A stretch of DNA of 64,000 nucleotides, taken from NCBI GenBank assembly GCA_002840565.1, contig PHBK01000014.1:62001-126000 (forward strand), in the 5' to 3' direction. This DNA comes from Deltaproteobacteria bacterium HGW-Deltaproteobacteria-12 (GTDB lineage: Bacteria; Desulfobacterota; Syntrophia; Syntrophales; Smithellaceae). Of the stretch, positions 51,707 to 60,477 are shown in pieces (position 1 is the stretch's first letter; each line of letters starts with the position of its first letter). The notes under the pieces are model-generated. The model saw only the letters and a program-made list of their open reading frames with translations, ran no database searches and had not been told where the DNA came from. The position numbers were made by a program, and so were the translations under genes.

Positions 51707-52303
51707 CTACTTATCTTTTTCCCTGACAAATACGGGGGCGGGCTTTGGCTGCTTCTTCAACTTGAAGGTAACGCAAGGACCCGCTTCCTTGGAGTAAACG
51801 AAACCTTCGGCTTCCCTCAGATCACCGTATGTTGAGCGCAGTTCCTCTATCCATCCGGCATCCAGGGCCCTGGTCGGGCAGGCTTCCACACAAATTGGCT
51901 TCTTACCATCGGACCATCTTTCCACGCATAAATCGCACTTTTGCATGGCGGCATTCGCCTCGTTTCCGAATTGTGGAGCGCCATAGGGACAGGCTTCCTT
52001 ACAAAGCATGCAGTTCCGGCCAAGGCAGAGATCTCTGTCCACTACTACGATGCCGTCCTGTGTCCGTTTGGTGATGGCAAGGACCGGGCAGACTTTGGCA
52101 CAGGGCGCTTCGGCACAATGGTAGCATGATCGGGCCAAGTGAGTAACAGATATGTCAGGATATTTACCTTGTTCCACGGAGGTGACCATTATCCAGGCCT
52201 CCGGTTCAGATCCCATTTCATATTCGTGCCAGTCTTTGCAGGCAATCATACAGGTAAAGCATCCCGTGCAGCGTGACTGGTCGAAAAAAAATCCTCTGTT
52301 CAT
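51707..52303 (-). CDS. Four-cluster 4Fe-4S subunit of a molybdopterin oxidoreductase (DmsB-like)
   Basis: A 198-residue electron-transfer subunit. Four cysteine clusters are visible: CTGCFTCMIACKDWH, CYHCAEAPCAKVCP, CLGRNCMLCKEACP and CDLCVERW...CVEACPTRA. It carries electrons from the membrane or a donor to the catalytic subunit encoded four bases upstream. No third, membrane-anchor gene (DmsC/NrfD type) follows, so its quinone link is unclear. Confidence 0.9.
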   Translation of the reverse strand: MNRGFFFDQSRCTGCFTCMIACKDWHEYEMGSEPEAWIMVTSVEQGKYPDISVTHLARSCYHCAEAPCAKVCPVLAITKRTQDGIVVVDRDLCLGRNCMLCKEACPYGAPQFGNEANAAMQKCDLCVERWSDGKKPICVEACPTRALDAGWIEELRSTYGDLREAEGFVYSKEAGPCVTFKLKKQPKPAPVFVREKDK

Positions 52304-52306
52304 CAG

Positions 52307-54469
52307 TTAATTTACCCTTTCGATTTGCACCAGGGCAGTATTAACCGGCCAGGAGCCGCCCGGAGAATAGATATCTCTTGTTAAGCAGTTAGGGTTGCCG
52401 CCTTTGTCTGCCCCGGTCGGGTCGTGGCGATACCAGGCTCCCTGGGGAACGGCGACTGTCCCGGGCATAATTCTCTCCGTTACCTTAGCCCCAATGATGA
52501 CCACTCCACGATCATTATATACCTTAACCTCATCCCCGTCATTTATTCCCCGGACGCGGGCATCAAGAGTATTGATCCAAGCCGCTTGGGCTTCGATCTG
52601 CTTCAGCCAGGGGATATTATCGAAACAGGAATGAGCCCGGAACATAAAGTGAGGGGTAATCAGTTGCAGGGGGTATTTTTTTGCCAGCGGATCATTCAGA
52701 CTTTCCCAGGTTTCAATGTATTTTGGCACTGCGGGCAGCTGCGGGTTATTCATCCTGGCGATCCGCTCCGACGATATCTCGATTTTGCCCGACGGGGTCG
52801 GGAAAGGGTTATTCCCCGGGTCTTCGATTTGCTTCTTTAAACAAAGCTGCGGCCCGGTAACTTTGTATTTAAAGACTCCTTGCTGTTTGAAGCGATCATA
52901 GTCAACATCGCGCGACATGTCGGTGGAGGACTTTACTGCTTCTCTCAGCATCTCGTCATCTGTTTTATTGGCAAAATCGGCAATTCCCAGCCGGGGGGCC
53001 AGTTCACGGCAAATATCCAGATCGGATTTGGACTCATACAGGGAATCGATAACCTTGTTAAGATAAATGAAGTACGGCCCGGCCAGCCAGGGCCGGGTGA
53101 TGTCTTCCACTTCCCACTTGGTATTTATCGGAAGCAGAATATCGGCAAACTTAGCCGTCGGCGTCATGAACTGCTCATGAACAATAACAAATTCCAGTTG
53201 TTTTAGCGCTTCAACTCCCTTATTGATGTTGGGGCACTGGTTCAGGGGGTTATGGGAGCAGGCATAGAACAGTTTGATATCGGCCGGATAGCCGCCGGCT
53301 TTCCCCTGCAGTATGGCGTCCCATACTTGAGTATGGTGTATCCTGGTCCGCAGACGTCGGGCTACATCAAGCTGATGGGGATTGTCGTCAATAAATTTCT
53401 CGATTTCCGGAGATATTTGTGCTCCCAGGGGCCCGCGTTCAAAGGCTGCCGCTCCGCCCCCGTGGATGCCGACATTTCCCGTCATTGTTGCCAGGGTAGA
53501 TGCCAGGCGATGGTATTGTTCCCCATAGGCTGTGCGGCCGGGTCCCCATCCGGCGATAAGCGCCGCCGGCCGGGAAGTGGCATATTCACGGGCCAGAGCC
53601 GCAATAGCAGAGGCGGGGACTGCCGTGATGGCTTCAGCCCAGGCCGGTGTCTTGGCGATTCCATCTTCCTCGCCCATAATATATTTCCTGAACTCATCAA
53701 ATCCCAGGGAATATTTATTCAGAAACGTGCGGTCGTGCAGGTTTTCGTTGATCATTACGTAGGCCATAGCCGCCATCATGGCGGCATCAGTACCCGGCCG
53801 GATGGATATCCACTGGTCCGCGAAAAGAGCGGCCGATTCAGTAAAGCGCGGGTCCACGCAAATGATCCTGGCCCCAGCTTCTTTAGCCTGCACAACATAA
53901 TAGCTGGTTCCGGTGCTTTGAATCGTGCAAACAGGGTTCCAGCCCCACATAATTATCAGGCGCGAGTTGACCAGGTCGTCTCTGGTATTCCCGGTGCTCA
54001 GGGTCCCGTAGTGGCTTCGAGAGGCGAAGATGCTTCCCTCATTGGAGGCCATCCCCCAGACCCGGCTATGTCCGCCGAACATCGTGAGCAGAGCAGAGAC
54101 GTGACCGCCTCCCTGAAATACGGTGTGGTTGCCAGTATAATTGATGAAAAGAATAGACGAGTTCCCGTAGGTTTTCTTCACTCTGGTCAACTGTTGCGCG
54201 ACCGTGTCCAGCGCCTCATCCCAGGAGATACGCTCAAAGTTGCCTTCGCCGCGGGCTCCCACTCGCTTCAGCGGATACTGGAGACGGTTCGGGTCATAAA
54301 CCCTTTTGCGATAGGCTCGTCCTTTGGCGCAGGCCCTCAGTTGGGGTTCGTCAGGTCCGGTGTCACTTTCCATCCGGATGGCAACCCCGTCCTTGACGTG
54401 GACTTTGAACACGCATTTGCCGCCGCAATCATGGCAAGCCCCTGTAGGTATAATGGAGATATCGCTCAC
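52307..54469 (-). CDS. Molybdopterin oxidoreductase, DMSO-reductase family
   Basis: A 720-residue catalytic subunit. It has the N-terminal Fe-S motif CHDCGGKC...C, the Mo-pterin guanine dinucleotide domains (RISWDEALDTVAQQL, ASNEGSIFASRSHYG, GWNPVCTIQ, ICVDPRFTESAALFADQW) and the C-terminal dinucleotide-binding domain (GVVIIGAKV...PGTVAVPQGAW). There is no Tat signal: the protein begins at GTG with SDISIIPTGACHDC, so it should be cytoplasmic. The substrate (S- or N-oxide, thiosulfate/polysulfide, formate-like or aromatic hydroxylation) cannot be told. Confidence 0.88.
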   Translation of the reverse strand: MSDISIIPTGACHDCGGKCVFKVHVKDGVAIRMESDTGPDEPQLRACAKGRAYRKRVYDPNRLQYPLKRVGARGEGNFERISWDEALDTVAQQLTRVKKTYGNSSILFINYTGNHTVFQGGGHVSALLTMFGGHSRVWGMASNEGSIFASRSHYGTLSTGNTRDDLVNSRLIIMWGWNPVCTIQSTGTSYYVVQAKEAGARIICVDPRFTESAALFADQWISIRPGTDAAMMAAMAYVMINENLHDRTFLNKYSLGFDEFRKYIMGEEDGIAKTPAWAEAITAVPASAIAALAREYATSRPAALIAGWGPGRTAYGEQYHRLASTLATMTGNVGIHGGGAAAFERGPLGAQISPEIEKFIDDNPHQLDVARRLRTRIHHTQVWDAILQGKAGGYPADIKLFYACSHNPLNQCPNINKGVEALKQLEFVIVHEQFMTPTAKFADILLPINTKWEVEDITRPWLAGPYFIYLNKVIDSLYESKSDLDICRELAPRLGIADFANKTDDEMLREAVKSSTDMSRDVDYDRFKQQGVFKYKVTGPQLCLKKQIEDPGNNPFPTPSGKIEISSERIARMNNPQLPAVPKYIETWESLNDPLAKKYPLQLITPHFMFRAHSCFDNIPWLKQIEAQAAWINTLDARVRGINDGDEVKVYNDRGVVIIGAKVTERIMPGTVAVPQGAWYRHDPTGADKGGNPNCLTRDIYSPGGSWPVNTALVQIERVN

Positions 54470-54670
54470 ATTGTTCCTTTCCTTAGGCCTTTTTCAAACA
54501 TGTTCGGTGACTGCCGCCGGTACTTCTTTTTTTCTTAATTTCCCTGTGATTTTCGGTGTAAAGGCCTTTGCCGGGCCTGGTATTGATGAATCCCTATCGA
54601 TAAGATAATACTTACCGGTAGAGGAAATATAGGAAAGTTCGGTGGGTATGTCAATTATTTTAAGCGGGAA

Positions 54671-56626
54671 TTAATACTCCGGCGCAAACGGCGGCAGGGG
54701 GCAGTGCAGGGCCAGCGAAAGGACACGGAGCAGTTCGGCTTCTGTCACTGTAATTCTTCTGTCGGCAAAAGCACAATGGGAGCAGGCATCAACGACAACC
54801 TGCTTTATTTTAAAGGATGAACAATCCATTTTTTTCAAGGCCGTTTTAATTTCGGCAAAGTTGAAGTCTTCTGTGTAATAGTAATCGGGGTTTTTGCAGG
54901 CCAGTTCCGGAATGCGCGCCACACCGGCATTAAAGGCCATACGGGCGGCATCAGCATTGCCCTTATTTCCGGCATTGGCCAGCATTCTTAAAATTATAAA
55001 AATCTGATATCCGACCTGAGATAAATGGGAGAACACCGTTTCTCCGAAGATGCTTTCATCTTTACTGCCAAGATACTGCTGAACAATCAATTGCACGCAA
55101 AATTCCGGTAAAGTTATTTTTCCATCAGCATTGACCTGAGAATTTATTGTCTCTAAAAAGTTTCTTCTTTCCATTATGGTTAAGCTGCGCAGGGAAGGCA
55201 GAGCCAGCTCAACCAGAGGCAATCTCTGGCCATTTTTCAGGCCGGCTATTTGGTCACATAAACGGAGAAAATCATCTTCGTGGCCGGGCATGACCAAGGA
55301 ATGCTGCAGATCATGGAACTGATATTTCCGGAGGGTATTATTGTCCGGCGTGAGCAGGGCACAAATCACAGTCGCAGCCCCATCCGGAGTCCTTAATTTT
55401 GCTTTTATCTGGTCGGGAAGAGAGGCAAGGATAGCGGATCCCTTATTTACAGCAGGGTTGCCGACGTAATCGATTATATCTTTGGCGATCGGTGGATCCG
55501 GAGAGCCGTGAATTTTATCCAGGAAAGACACTGCAGCATCCGGCTTCGGAGAAAAAAGTCTTGGCGGAATGTCTTTTGCCGCGGGGAAGGTACCGTCGAA
55601 AGAAGGATCCAGCAGCTGAATGCGTTTGATTAGCGGCGGGTGTGTGGCCAGGAAGGCCGGGAAAAGAACGTCAATGTCTGATTGACCGAAAAACAAATGG
55701 CTGGCCTGTTTTGCAGTCGCGGAAGTAATCTGTGAACCGTAAATGCAGCCGCCGATTTTTTTTAAGGCGGAGGCCAGCCCCAGAGGGTTGCGGGTGAACT
55801 TAACCGCCGACGCATCGGCCAGAAATTCTTTCTCCCGGGAAACAGCGCTTTGAATCAACCGCCCGGCAAATGTTCCGATATAGCCGATCACGGTTAAAAG
55901 TATGCCGCCGATAAAAAGGACGATTGATTTTGATGAAATCCGGCGGTGTTCCAGAATTTCTCCGCCGATGATTCCGATGATCAGAATGCCGTAAATTATG
56001 CCTATTAATTGAATGTTCAGGCGCATATCGCCGTTCAAAAGATGGCTGAACTCATGGGCAATTACTCCCTGCAATTCGTCCCGGGAAAGCCTGTCGAGGG
56101 CGCCCTGTGTTATGGCGACGGCCGCGTCATTGATGCCCAGACCGGCGGCAAAGGCATTGATGCCTTGTTCTCTTTCCAGGATATAAACCAGCGGTACGGG
56201 AATGCCCGAAGCAATCGACATTTCTTCCACTACATTCAAGAGCCGCCGTTTGGCGGGGTCGTCGGTGTTTTCGGGAACTCGACTGCCACCCAGCATTTCC
56301 GCAACTGTGCCTCCGCCTTTTTGAAGTTGCCGCATTTTGATTATGCTGGCGATGAAGATGAAAAGCGCTACGGTAGAAAAGACCAGGATAAAAGACGCCG
56401 GGTCCCACCAGGCAAAAGAGCCGCTCGGGGCGGAATTGGCCGTAGGCCCGGGAACAGTAATGATATTTGTTATCAAATTGATGTAGCAGATCAGACGGAA
56501 GGCAAAATAAACGGCGGCAATAATGCAAAGCACTGCGCCGGCGAACAGGAGGCCCAGTTTTCGGCAATTCCGGCGGGCCTGCTCCTGTCTGGCAAAAAAA
56601 TTCGTGGTCAAACGCCCGTTCGTCAT
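54671..56626 (-). CDS. M48-family membrane metalloprotease with long C-terminal domain
   Basis: A 651-residue HtpX/Ste24-like zinc protease. Two N-terminal membrane helices, then the active site VIAHEFSHLLNGD (HExxH) and the third ligand in SREKEFLADASAV. About 300 C-terminal residues form a helical domain absent from HtpX. It pairs with lemA 20 bases upstream; LemA and M48 proteases often occur together and are thought to act in envelope quality control. Confidence 0.88.
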   Translation of the reverse strand: MTNGRLTTNFFARQEQARRNCRKLGLLFAGAVLCIIAAVYFAFRLICYINLITNIITVPGPTANSAPSGSFAWWDPASFILVFSTVALFIFIASIIKMRQLQKGGGTVAEMLGGSRVPENTDDPAKRRLLNVVEEMSIASGIPVPLVYILEREQGINAFAAGLGINDAAVAITQGALDRLSRDELQGVIAHEFSHLLNGDMRLNIQLIGIIYGILIIGIIGGEILEHRRISSKSIVLFIGGILLTVIGYIGTFAGRLIQSAVSREKEFLADASAVKFTRNPLGLASALKKIGGCIYGSQITSATAKQASHLFFGQSDIDVLFPAFLATHPPLIKRIQLLDPSFDGTFPAAKDIPPRLFSPKPDAAVSFLDKIHGSPDPPIAKDIIDYVGNPAVNKGSAILASLPDQIKAKLRTPDGAATVICALLTPDNNTLRKYQFHDLQHSLVMPGHEDDFLRLCDQIAGLKNGQRLPLVELALPSLRSLTIMERRNFLETINSQVNADGKITLPEFCVQLIVQQYLGSKDESIFGETVFSHLSQVGYQIFIILRMLANAGNKGNADAARMAFNAGVARIPELACKNPDYYYTEDFNFAEIKTALKKMDCSSFKIKQVVVDACSHCAFADRRITVTEAELLRVLSLALHCPLPPFAPEY

Positions 56627-56646
56627 TAAAACAATGTCCTGTTTAA

Positions 56647-57240
56647 TCAGTTAAAGGAAACCTTGGGCGCTTTTCGTTCATCCTCTGCCTCAATGGATTC
56701 CAGAAGCTCGGCTTTCTGGAAGTTGAAAGAACCGGCAATGAAGCTCGCGGGAAATTGTTCGCGTCTGGTGTTATAATCGGCAACGGAGTCATTGTAGGCC
56801 TGACGGGCAAAGGAAATTTTGTTTTCCGTCGAAGTCAATTCTTCCATCAACGAACGAATTGTCTGATTGGCTTTCAGATCAGGATAAGATTCAACCACGG
56901 CGAGCAGTTTGCCCATTGCCGTGCTTAAAAATCCTTCCGCCTGTGATAATCCGGTCATGGCTGCAGAATTACCGGGGTTGGCGGCGGCGGCTTTGCTGGC
57001 AGTGAAGGCGCTGTTGCGGGCATTGATGACTTCTTCCAGAGTCCGCCGTTCGTGCGCGAGATAGGCTTTCGCGGCTTCCACCAGGTTGGGTATGAGGTCA
57101 TAGCGGCGTTTTAACTGGACATCGATCTGCTTGAAAGCATTCAGGTATTGATTGCGCAAGGAAACCAGACTATTATATATGCCTACAAAATAGAAAGCAA
57201 TTAAAGCGATGATTACAACCAGTACGATGAATGGTATCAT
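56647..57240 (-). CDS. lemA: LemA family protein
   Basis: A 197-residue LemA: one N-terminal membrane helix (FIVLVVIIALIAFYFVGIYNSLV), then a periplasmic helical bundle with the signature NAFKQIDVQLKRRYDLIPNLVE and SYPDLKANQTI. AGGAGG lies before the ATG. First gene of a two-gene operon with the M48 protease. Confidence 0.95.
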   Translation of the reverse strand: MIPFIVLVVIIALIAFYFVGIYNSLVSLRNQYLNAFKQIDVQLKRRYDLIPNLVEAAKAYLAHERRTLEEVINARNSAFTASKAAAANPGNSAAMTGLSQAEGFLSTAMGKLLAVVESYPDLKANQTIRSLMEELTSTENKISFARQAYNDSVADYNTRREQFPASFIAGSFNFQKAELLESIEAEDERKAPKVSFN

Positions 57241-57302
57241 ATGGCCTCCTTGTTTTTTATTATTATAAAGCTTTTATCAGGCTAATATAAAAATGGGAAA
57301 TA

Positions 57303-58454
57303 TTATATTTTATTTTTGCGGGATTGCCTGGTGACAGCCAGATTATCACGGTGGATGACTTCTTCGTAATCTTTGTGCCCCAGGACCTGTTCGATTTTGG
57401 CTGTTTTCAAACCCATTATTTTGCGGATTTCCGCCGAACTGAAATTGACGAGTCCTTTGGCTATTGCAGTTCCGGTGCGATCCACGCAGCTCACCGGATC
57501 GCCTAAGGCAAAATCTCCTTCTACATCGATAATACCGGAAGGAAGCAGGCTTTTGCCCTTTTCCAGCAGGGCTTTACAGGCGCCGTCATCGACAACGAGT
57601 TTGCCCTGGGAGCGCAAAGTAAAGGCAATCCAGTATTTCTTGCTGTTTAGACGGTCCGCCATTGGCAGAAAAAGCGTGCCGATTTCTTTGCCATCAAGAA
57701 TATCATTTAAAATATTTTTCTTTTTGCCGGGGGCAATAATACAGGGAATACCGATAGCTGTAACTTTTTTGGCGGCCAGGACTTTGCTTTTCATGCCGCC
57801 GGTGCCGACCGTTGATGTTTCCGCGGTAGCAATGGCTTCGATTTCATCCGTGAATTCCGAGACCAGCCCGATGAACCTGGCTTTCTTGGATTCAGCAGGG
57901 TTACTGTCGTATAATCCTGCAGTATTGGTCAGATTGATAAAGAGATCAGCCTCCACGATATTGGCAATCATGGCGGCGAGGTTGTCGTTGTCGCCGAATT
58001 TGATTTCATCGACGGCAACACTGTCATTTTCATTGATAATGGGCATGACTTTCCACTCCATCAGCGTGGAAAGGGTGTTGCGGATGTTTAAGAATCTCTG
58101 GCGGTCGGTCAGATCGGAAAGAGTCAACAGAATCTGTGCGACGTAAACGCCGTTTTTTTCAAAAGACTTGGAATAAACGTGCATCAGACGGCCCTGCCCG
58201 ACGGCGGCTGCAGCCTGTTTTTCGGGGATGCTTTTCAGTTTGCCGGTTATGTTCAGACGGTGTTTTCCCGAAGCAATTGCCCCGGAAGTCACGAGGACTA
58301 CCGAATAACCGCGATGCACCAGTGCAGACATCTCTTTGACCAAAGCATCAACAATCTTCAGATCAATGCCGTCCGCACCGGTGAGCACTGCCGATCCGAT
58401 TTTGATGAGGATTTTCTTTGTATGGGCCAGAATTGTCTTGCGGATGTCTGTCAT
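57303..58454 (-). CDS. proB: Glutamate 5-kinase
   Basis: A 383-residue ProB, phosphorylating glutamate in proline synthesis. The amino-acid kinase domain (KKILIKIGSAVLT, INENDSVAVDEIKFGDNDNLAAMIA, GTGGMKSKVLAAK) is followed by a C-terminal PUA domain (from about residue 280). It lies 14 bases downstream of obgE in the order rplU-rpmA-obgE-proB common in Desulfobacterota. Confidence 0.95.
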   Translation of the reverse strand: MTDIRKTILAHTKKILIKIGSAVLTGADGIDLKIVDALVKEMSALVHRGYSVVLVTSGAIASGKHRLNITGKLKSIPEKQAAAAVGQGRLMHVYSKSFEKNGVYVAQILLTLSDLTDRQRFLNIRNTLSTLMEWKVMPIINENDSVAVDEIKFGDNDNLAAMIANIVEADLFINLTNTAGLYDSNPAESKKARFIGLVSEFTDEIEAIATAETSTVGTGGMKSKVLAAKKVTAIGIPCIIAPGKKKNILNDILDGKEIGTLFLPMADRLNSKKYWIAFTLRSQGKLVVDDGACKALLEKGKSLLPSGIIDVEGDFALGDPVSCVDRTGTAIAKGLVNFSSAEIRKIMGLKTAKIEQVLGHKDYEEVIHRDNLAVTRQSRKNKI

Positions 58455-58468
58455 GGGGTGAACTTTAT

Positions 58469-59470
58469 CTAAGGTTGGCTTAATCTCTCAATTATTTTAT
58501 TTAATATTTCTGTTATTCCTTCGCCGGTTGCAGCGGAAAACGGATATAATACTATGCCTTTTTTCTTGAATCGTGCAACATCTTTTTTGATGTGATCTTT
58601 TACATGGGGAAGATCAATCTTGTTCATAGCCACGATCTGCGGCTTTTCCAGCAGTTGGGGATTATAAAACCCCAGCTCTTTGTTAATCGCCTTATAATTG
58701 GCCAGAGCATTGTTGTCCGGCTCCAGAGAAATATCAATAATGTGGAGCAGCAGAGACGTTCTTTCCACATGTTTTAAGAATTGGATGCCCATGCCGCGGC
58801 CTTCATGAGCCCCGGGGATCAGCCCGGGAATGTCCGCCATAACGAAACTTTTACCGTCACGATGGTTGACCACACCGAGGTGCGGAGTGAGAGTTGTAAA
58901 AGGGTAATCGGCAATTTGCGGACGGGCTGCCGAAACACGGGAGATAAAAGTAGATTTTCCGGCATTAGGGAAGCCCACAATACCGACATCGGCCAGTAGT
59001 TTGAGCTCCAGTTTAAGCCAGCGTTCATCGCCGGGCATCCCTTCCTGGGCAAAACGCGGCGTCTGATGAGTGGAAGTGGCAAAATGAGCATTGCCCTTGC
59101 CTCCGATGCCGCCGTGGCCGGCTATGTAGGTTTGTCCGTTGACGGACAAATCGGCAAGTATCTCGTGAGTTTCGAAGTCTTTGACGACTGTGCCCACAGG
59201 TACGACAATTTCCATGTCCTCGGCGCTTTTGCCGCTGCGGTTGTTTCCCGAACCATGGCCGCCGTTTTTCGCCAGATACTGTTGCTGATATTTCAGGTCC
59301 AATAAAGTCCGATGGCTTTGGGCTGCGCGAAAAATTATGTCGCCGCCCTTGCCGCCGGCGCCGCCGTCAGGACCGCCGCGCGGGACAAATTTCTCCCTGC
59401 GGAAACTCACACAACCGGGTCCGCCGTGCCCCGCCCGAATAAAAATTTTTGCTTCATCAACAAATTTCAT
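58469..59470 (-). CDS. obgE: GTPase Obg
   Basis: A 333-residue Obg-family ribosome-associated GTPase. The N-terminal glycine-rich Obg fold (MKFVDEAKIFIRAGHGGPGC) precedes the G domain: G1 GFPNAGKST, G3 DIPGLIPGAHEGRGMG, G4 NKID. It is shorter than types with a C-terminal extension. It works in 50S maturation and stress control and lies downstream of rpmA. Confidence 0.96.
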   Translation of the reverse strand: MKFVDEAKIFIRAGHGGPGCVSFRREKFVPRGGPDGGAGGKGGDIIFRAAQSHRTLLDLKYQQQYLAKNGGHGSGNNRSGKSAEDMEIVVPVGTVVKDFETHEILADLSVNGQTYIAGHGGIGGKGNAHFATSTHQTPRFAQEGMPGDERWLKLELKLLADVGIVGFPNAGKSTFISRVSAARPQIADYPFTTLTPHLGVVNHRDGKSFVMADIPGLIPGAHEGRGMGIQFLKHVERTSLLLHIIDISLEPDNNALANYKAINKELGFYNPQLLEKPQIVAMNKIDLPHVKDHIKKDVARFKKKGIVLYPFSAATGEGITEILNKIIERLSQP

Positions 59471-59529
59471 GAATATTGCCCGGATTGAATCAATTCCAGA
59501 AGAACATAGAGAGTTTTTAGGGTAACTTT

Positions 59530-59671
59530 ATTAGTCCCGCATACGCGGGATAATTCGACTAACCAATTCCAACTCGTGACCTTTAGGTTATGCGCTGCGC
59601 TTGTGTAAAGGTGTCATTAATCCCGCGTCGCTGTGCTTGCGGGATAAATTCGACTAACCAATTCCACAGCG
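59530..59671. repeat. Two direct copies of a palindromic intergenic repeat
   Basis: Copy 1 (59530-59575) and copy 2 (59617-59671) share ATTA(A/G)TCCCGC...GCGGGATAA(A)TTCGACTAACCAATTCCA, each with a CCCGC/GCGGG hairpin. They fill the gap between obgE and rpmA. A third partial unit (GAAATTGGAGTC near 59682) may be its inverse. Dispersed extragenic palindromes are the likely class. Confidence 0.75.
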
Positions 59672-59702
59672 CTACGCTTCTGAAATTGGAGTCTCATTAA
59701 TG

Positions 59703-59729
59703 AAAAAGGCGCTTGGTTTAAGCGCCTTT
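59703..59729 (-). terminator. rplU-rpmA terminator
   Basis: On the minus strand AAGGCGCTT-AAACC-AAGCGCC is followed by TTTTTC. It lies about 27 bases after the rpmA stop and should partly separate the ribosomal genes from obgE. Confidence 0.85.
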
Positions 59730-59755
59730 CGTAATCGTAATATTGTTGTAAAGTC

Positions 59756-60010
59756 TCAGGCTGCGTAAACGCTGACCTTTTTTCTGGTCTTATCGAGTCT
59801 TTCAAACTTTACTATCCCGTCAATCAAGGAAAAAAGAGTAAAATCTTTTCCCAGGCCGACATTGTTGCCCGGATGAATTTTTGTTCCCACCTGCCGCACG
59901 ATGATTGATCCTGCATGGATTTTTTCGCCGCCGAACACTTTAACGCCACGCCGTTGGGAATTGCTGTCTCTGCCGTTGCGAGAACTTCCCTGGCCTTTCT
60001 TATGTGCCAT
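59756..60010 (-). CDS. rpmA: 50S ribosomal protein L27
   Basis: An 84-residue L27 ([35 protein letters not shown]). The N-terminus begins directly with AHKKG, so no cleavable leader is needed. It is 12 bases downstream of rplU. Confidence 0.97.
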   Translation of the reverse strand: MAHKKGQGSSRNGRDSNSQRRGVKVFGGEKIHAGSIIVRQVGTKIHPGNNVGLGKDFTLFSLIDGIVKFERLDKTRKKVSVYAA

Positions 60011-60022
60011 GACTTCCTCCGC

Positions 60023-60334
60023 TTACATTGAAATCTTTTTTATTTTCATGCTGGTTAATTGCTGGCGATGGCCGGTTTTCTTGTGAAAACCCTTGCGGCG
60101 CGTCATGTGGTAAACGTGGATCTTCGGACCCTTCTTTTGATTGACGATTTCACAGGTAACCGTGGCGCCTTCCACAAAAGGTTTGCCAACTTTAACGTTC
60201 TGATCGTCGGCAACCATCAGGACTTCGTTAAAAACTACTTCCGCGCCTTTATCACCAACCAGTTTTTCTGTAGAGAAAACATCACCTTCGCTGACTTTGT
60301 GCTGTTTTCCGCCTGCTTTTATTACTGCATACAT
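60023..60334 (-). CDS. rplU: 50S ribosomal protein L21
   Basis: A 103-residue L21 ([53 protein letters not shown]). First gene of the rplU-rpmA pair; AT-rich leader upstream. Confidence 0.97.
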   Translation of the reverse strand: MYAVIKAGGKQHKVSEGDVFSTEKLVGDKGAEVVFNEVLMVADDQNVKVGKPFVEGATVTCEIVNQKKGPKIHVYHMTRRKGFHKKTGHRQQLTSMKIKKISM

Positions 60335-60477
60335 ATGCTTATCCTTGTATTGGAATTAAGATCGAAGCTTATAGTTAATTTGTGACTGTTTGTCAATAAG
60401 ATTTAGCTTTTGTGTTAATGTTTTTTAATTATTACCCTGATCATGCATAAGTTATTGATATGGCGTTGATAATAACT

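Noticed and set aside
53252..54538. 428-codon open frame on the plus strand
   Set aside because: It lies entirely antisense to the molybdopterin oxidoreductase, which has clear family motifs; the frame is a GC-content shadow.
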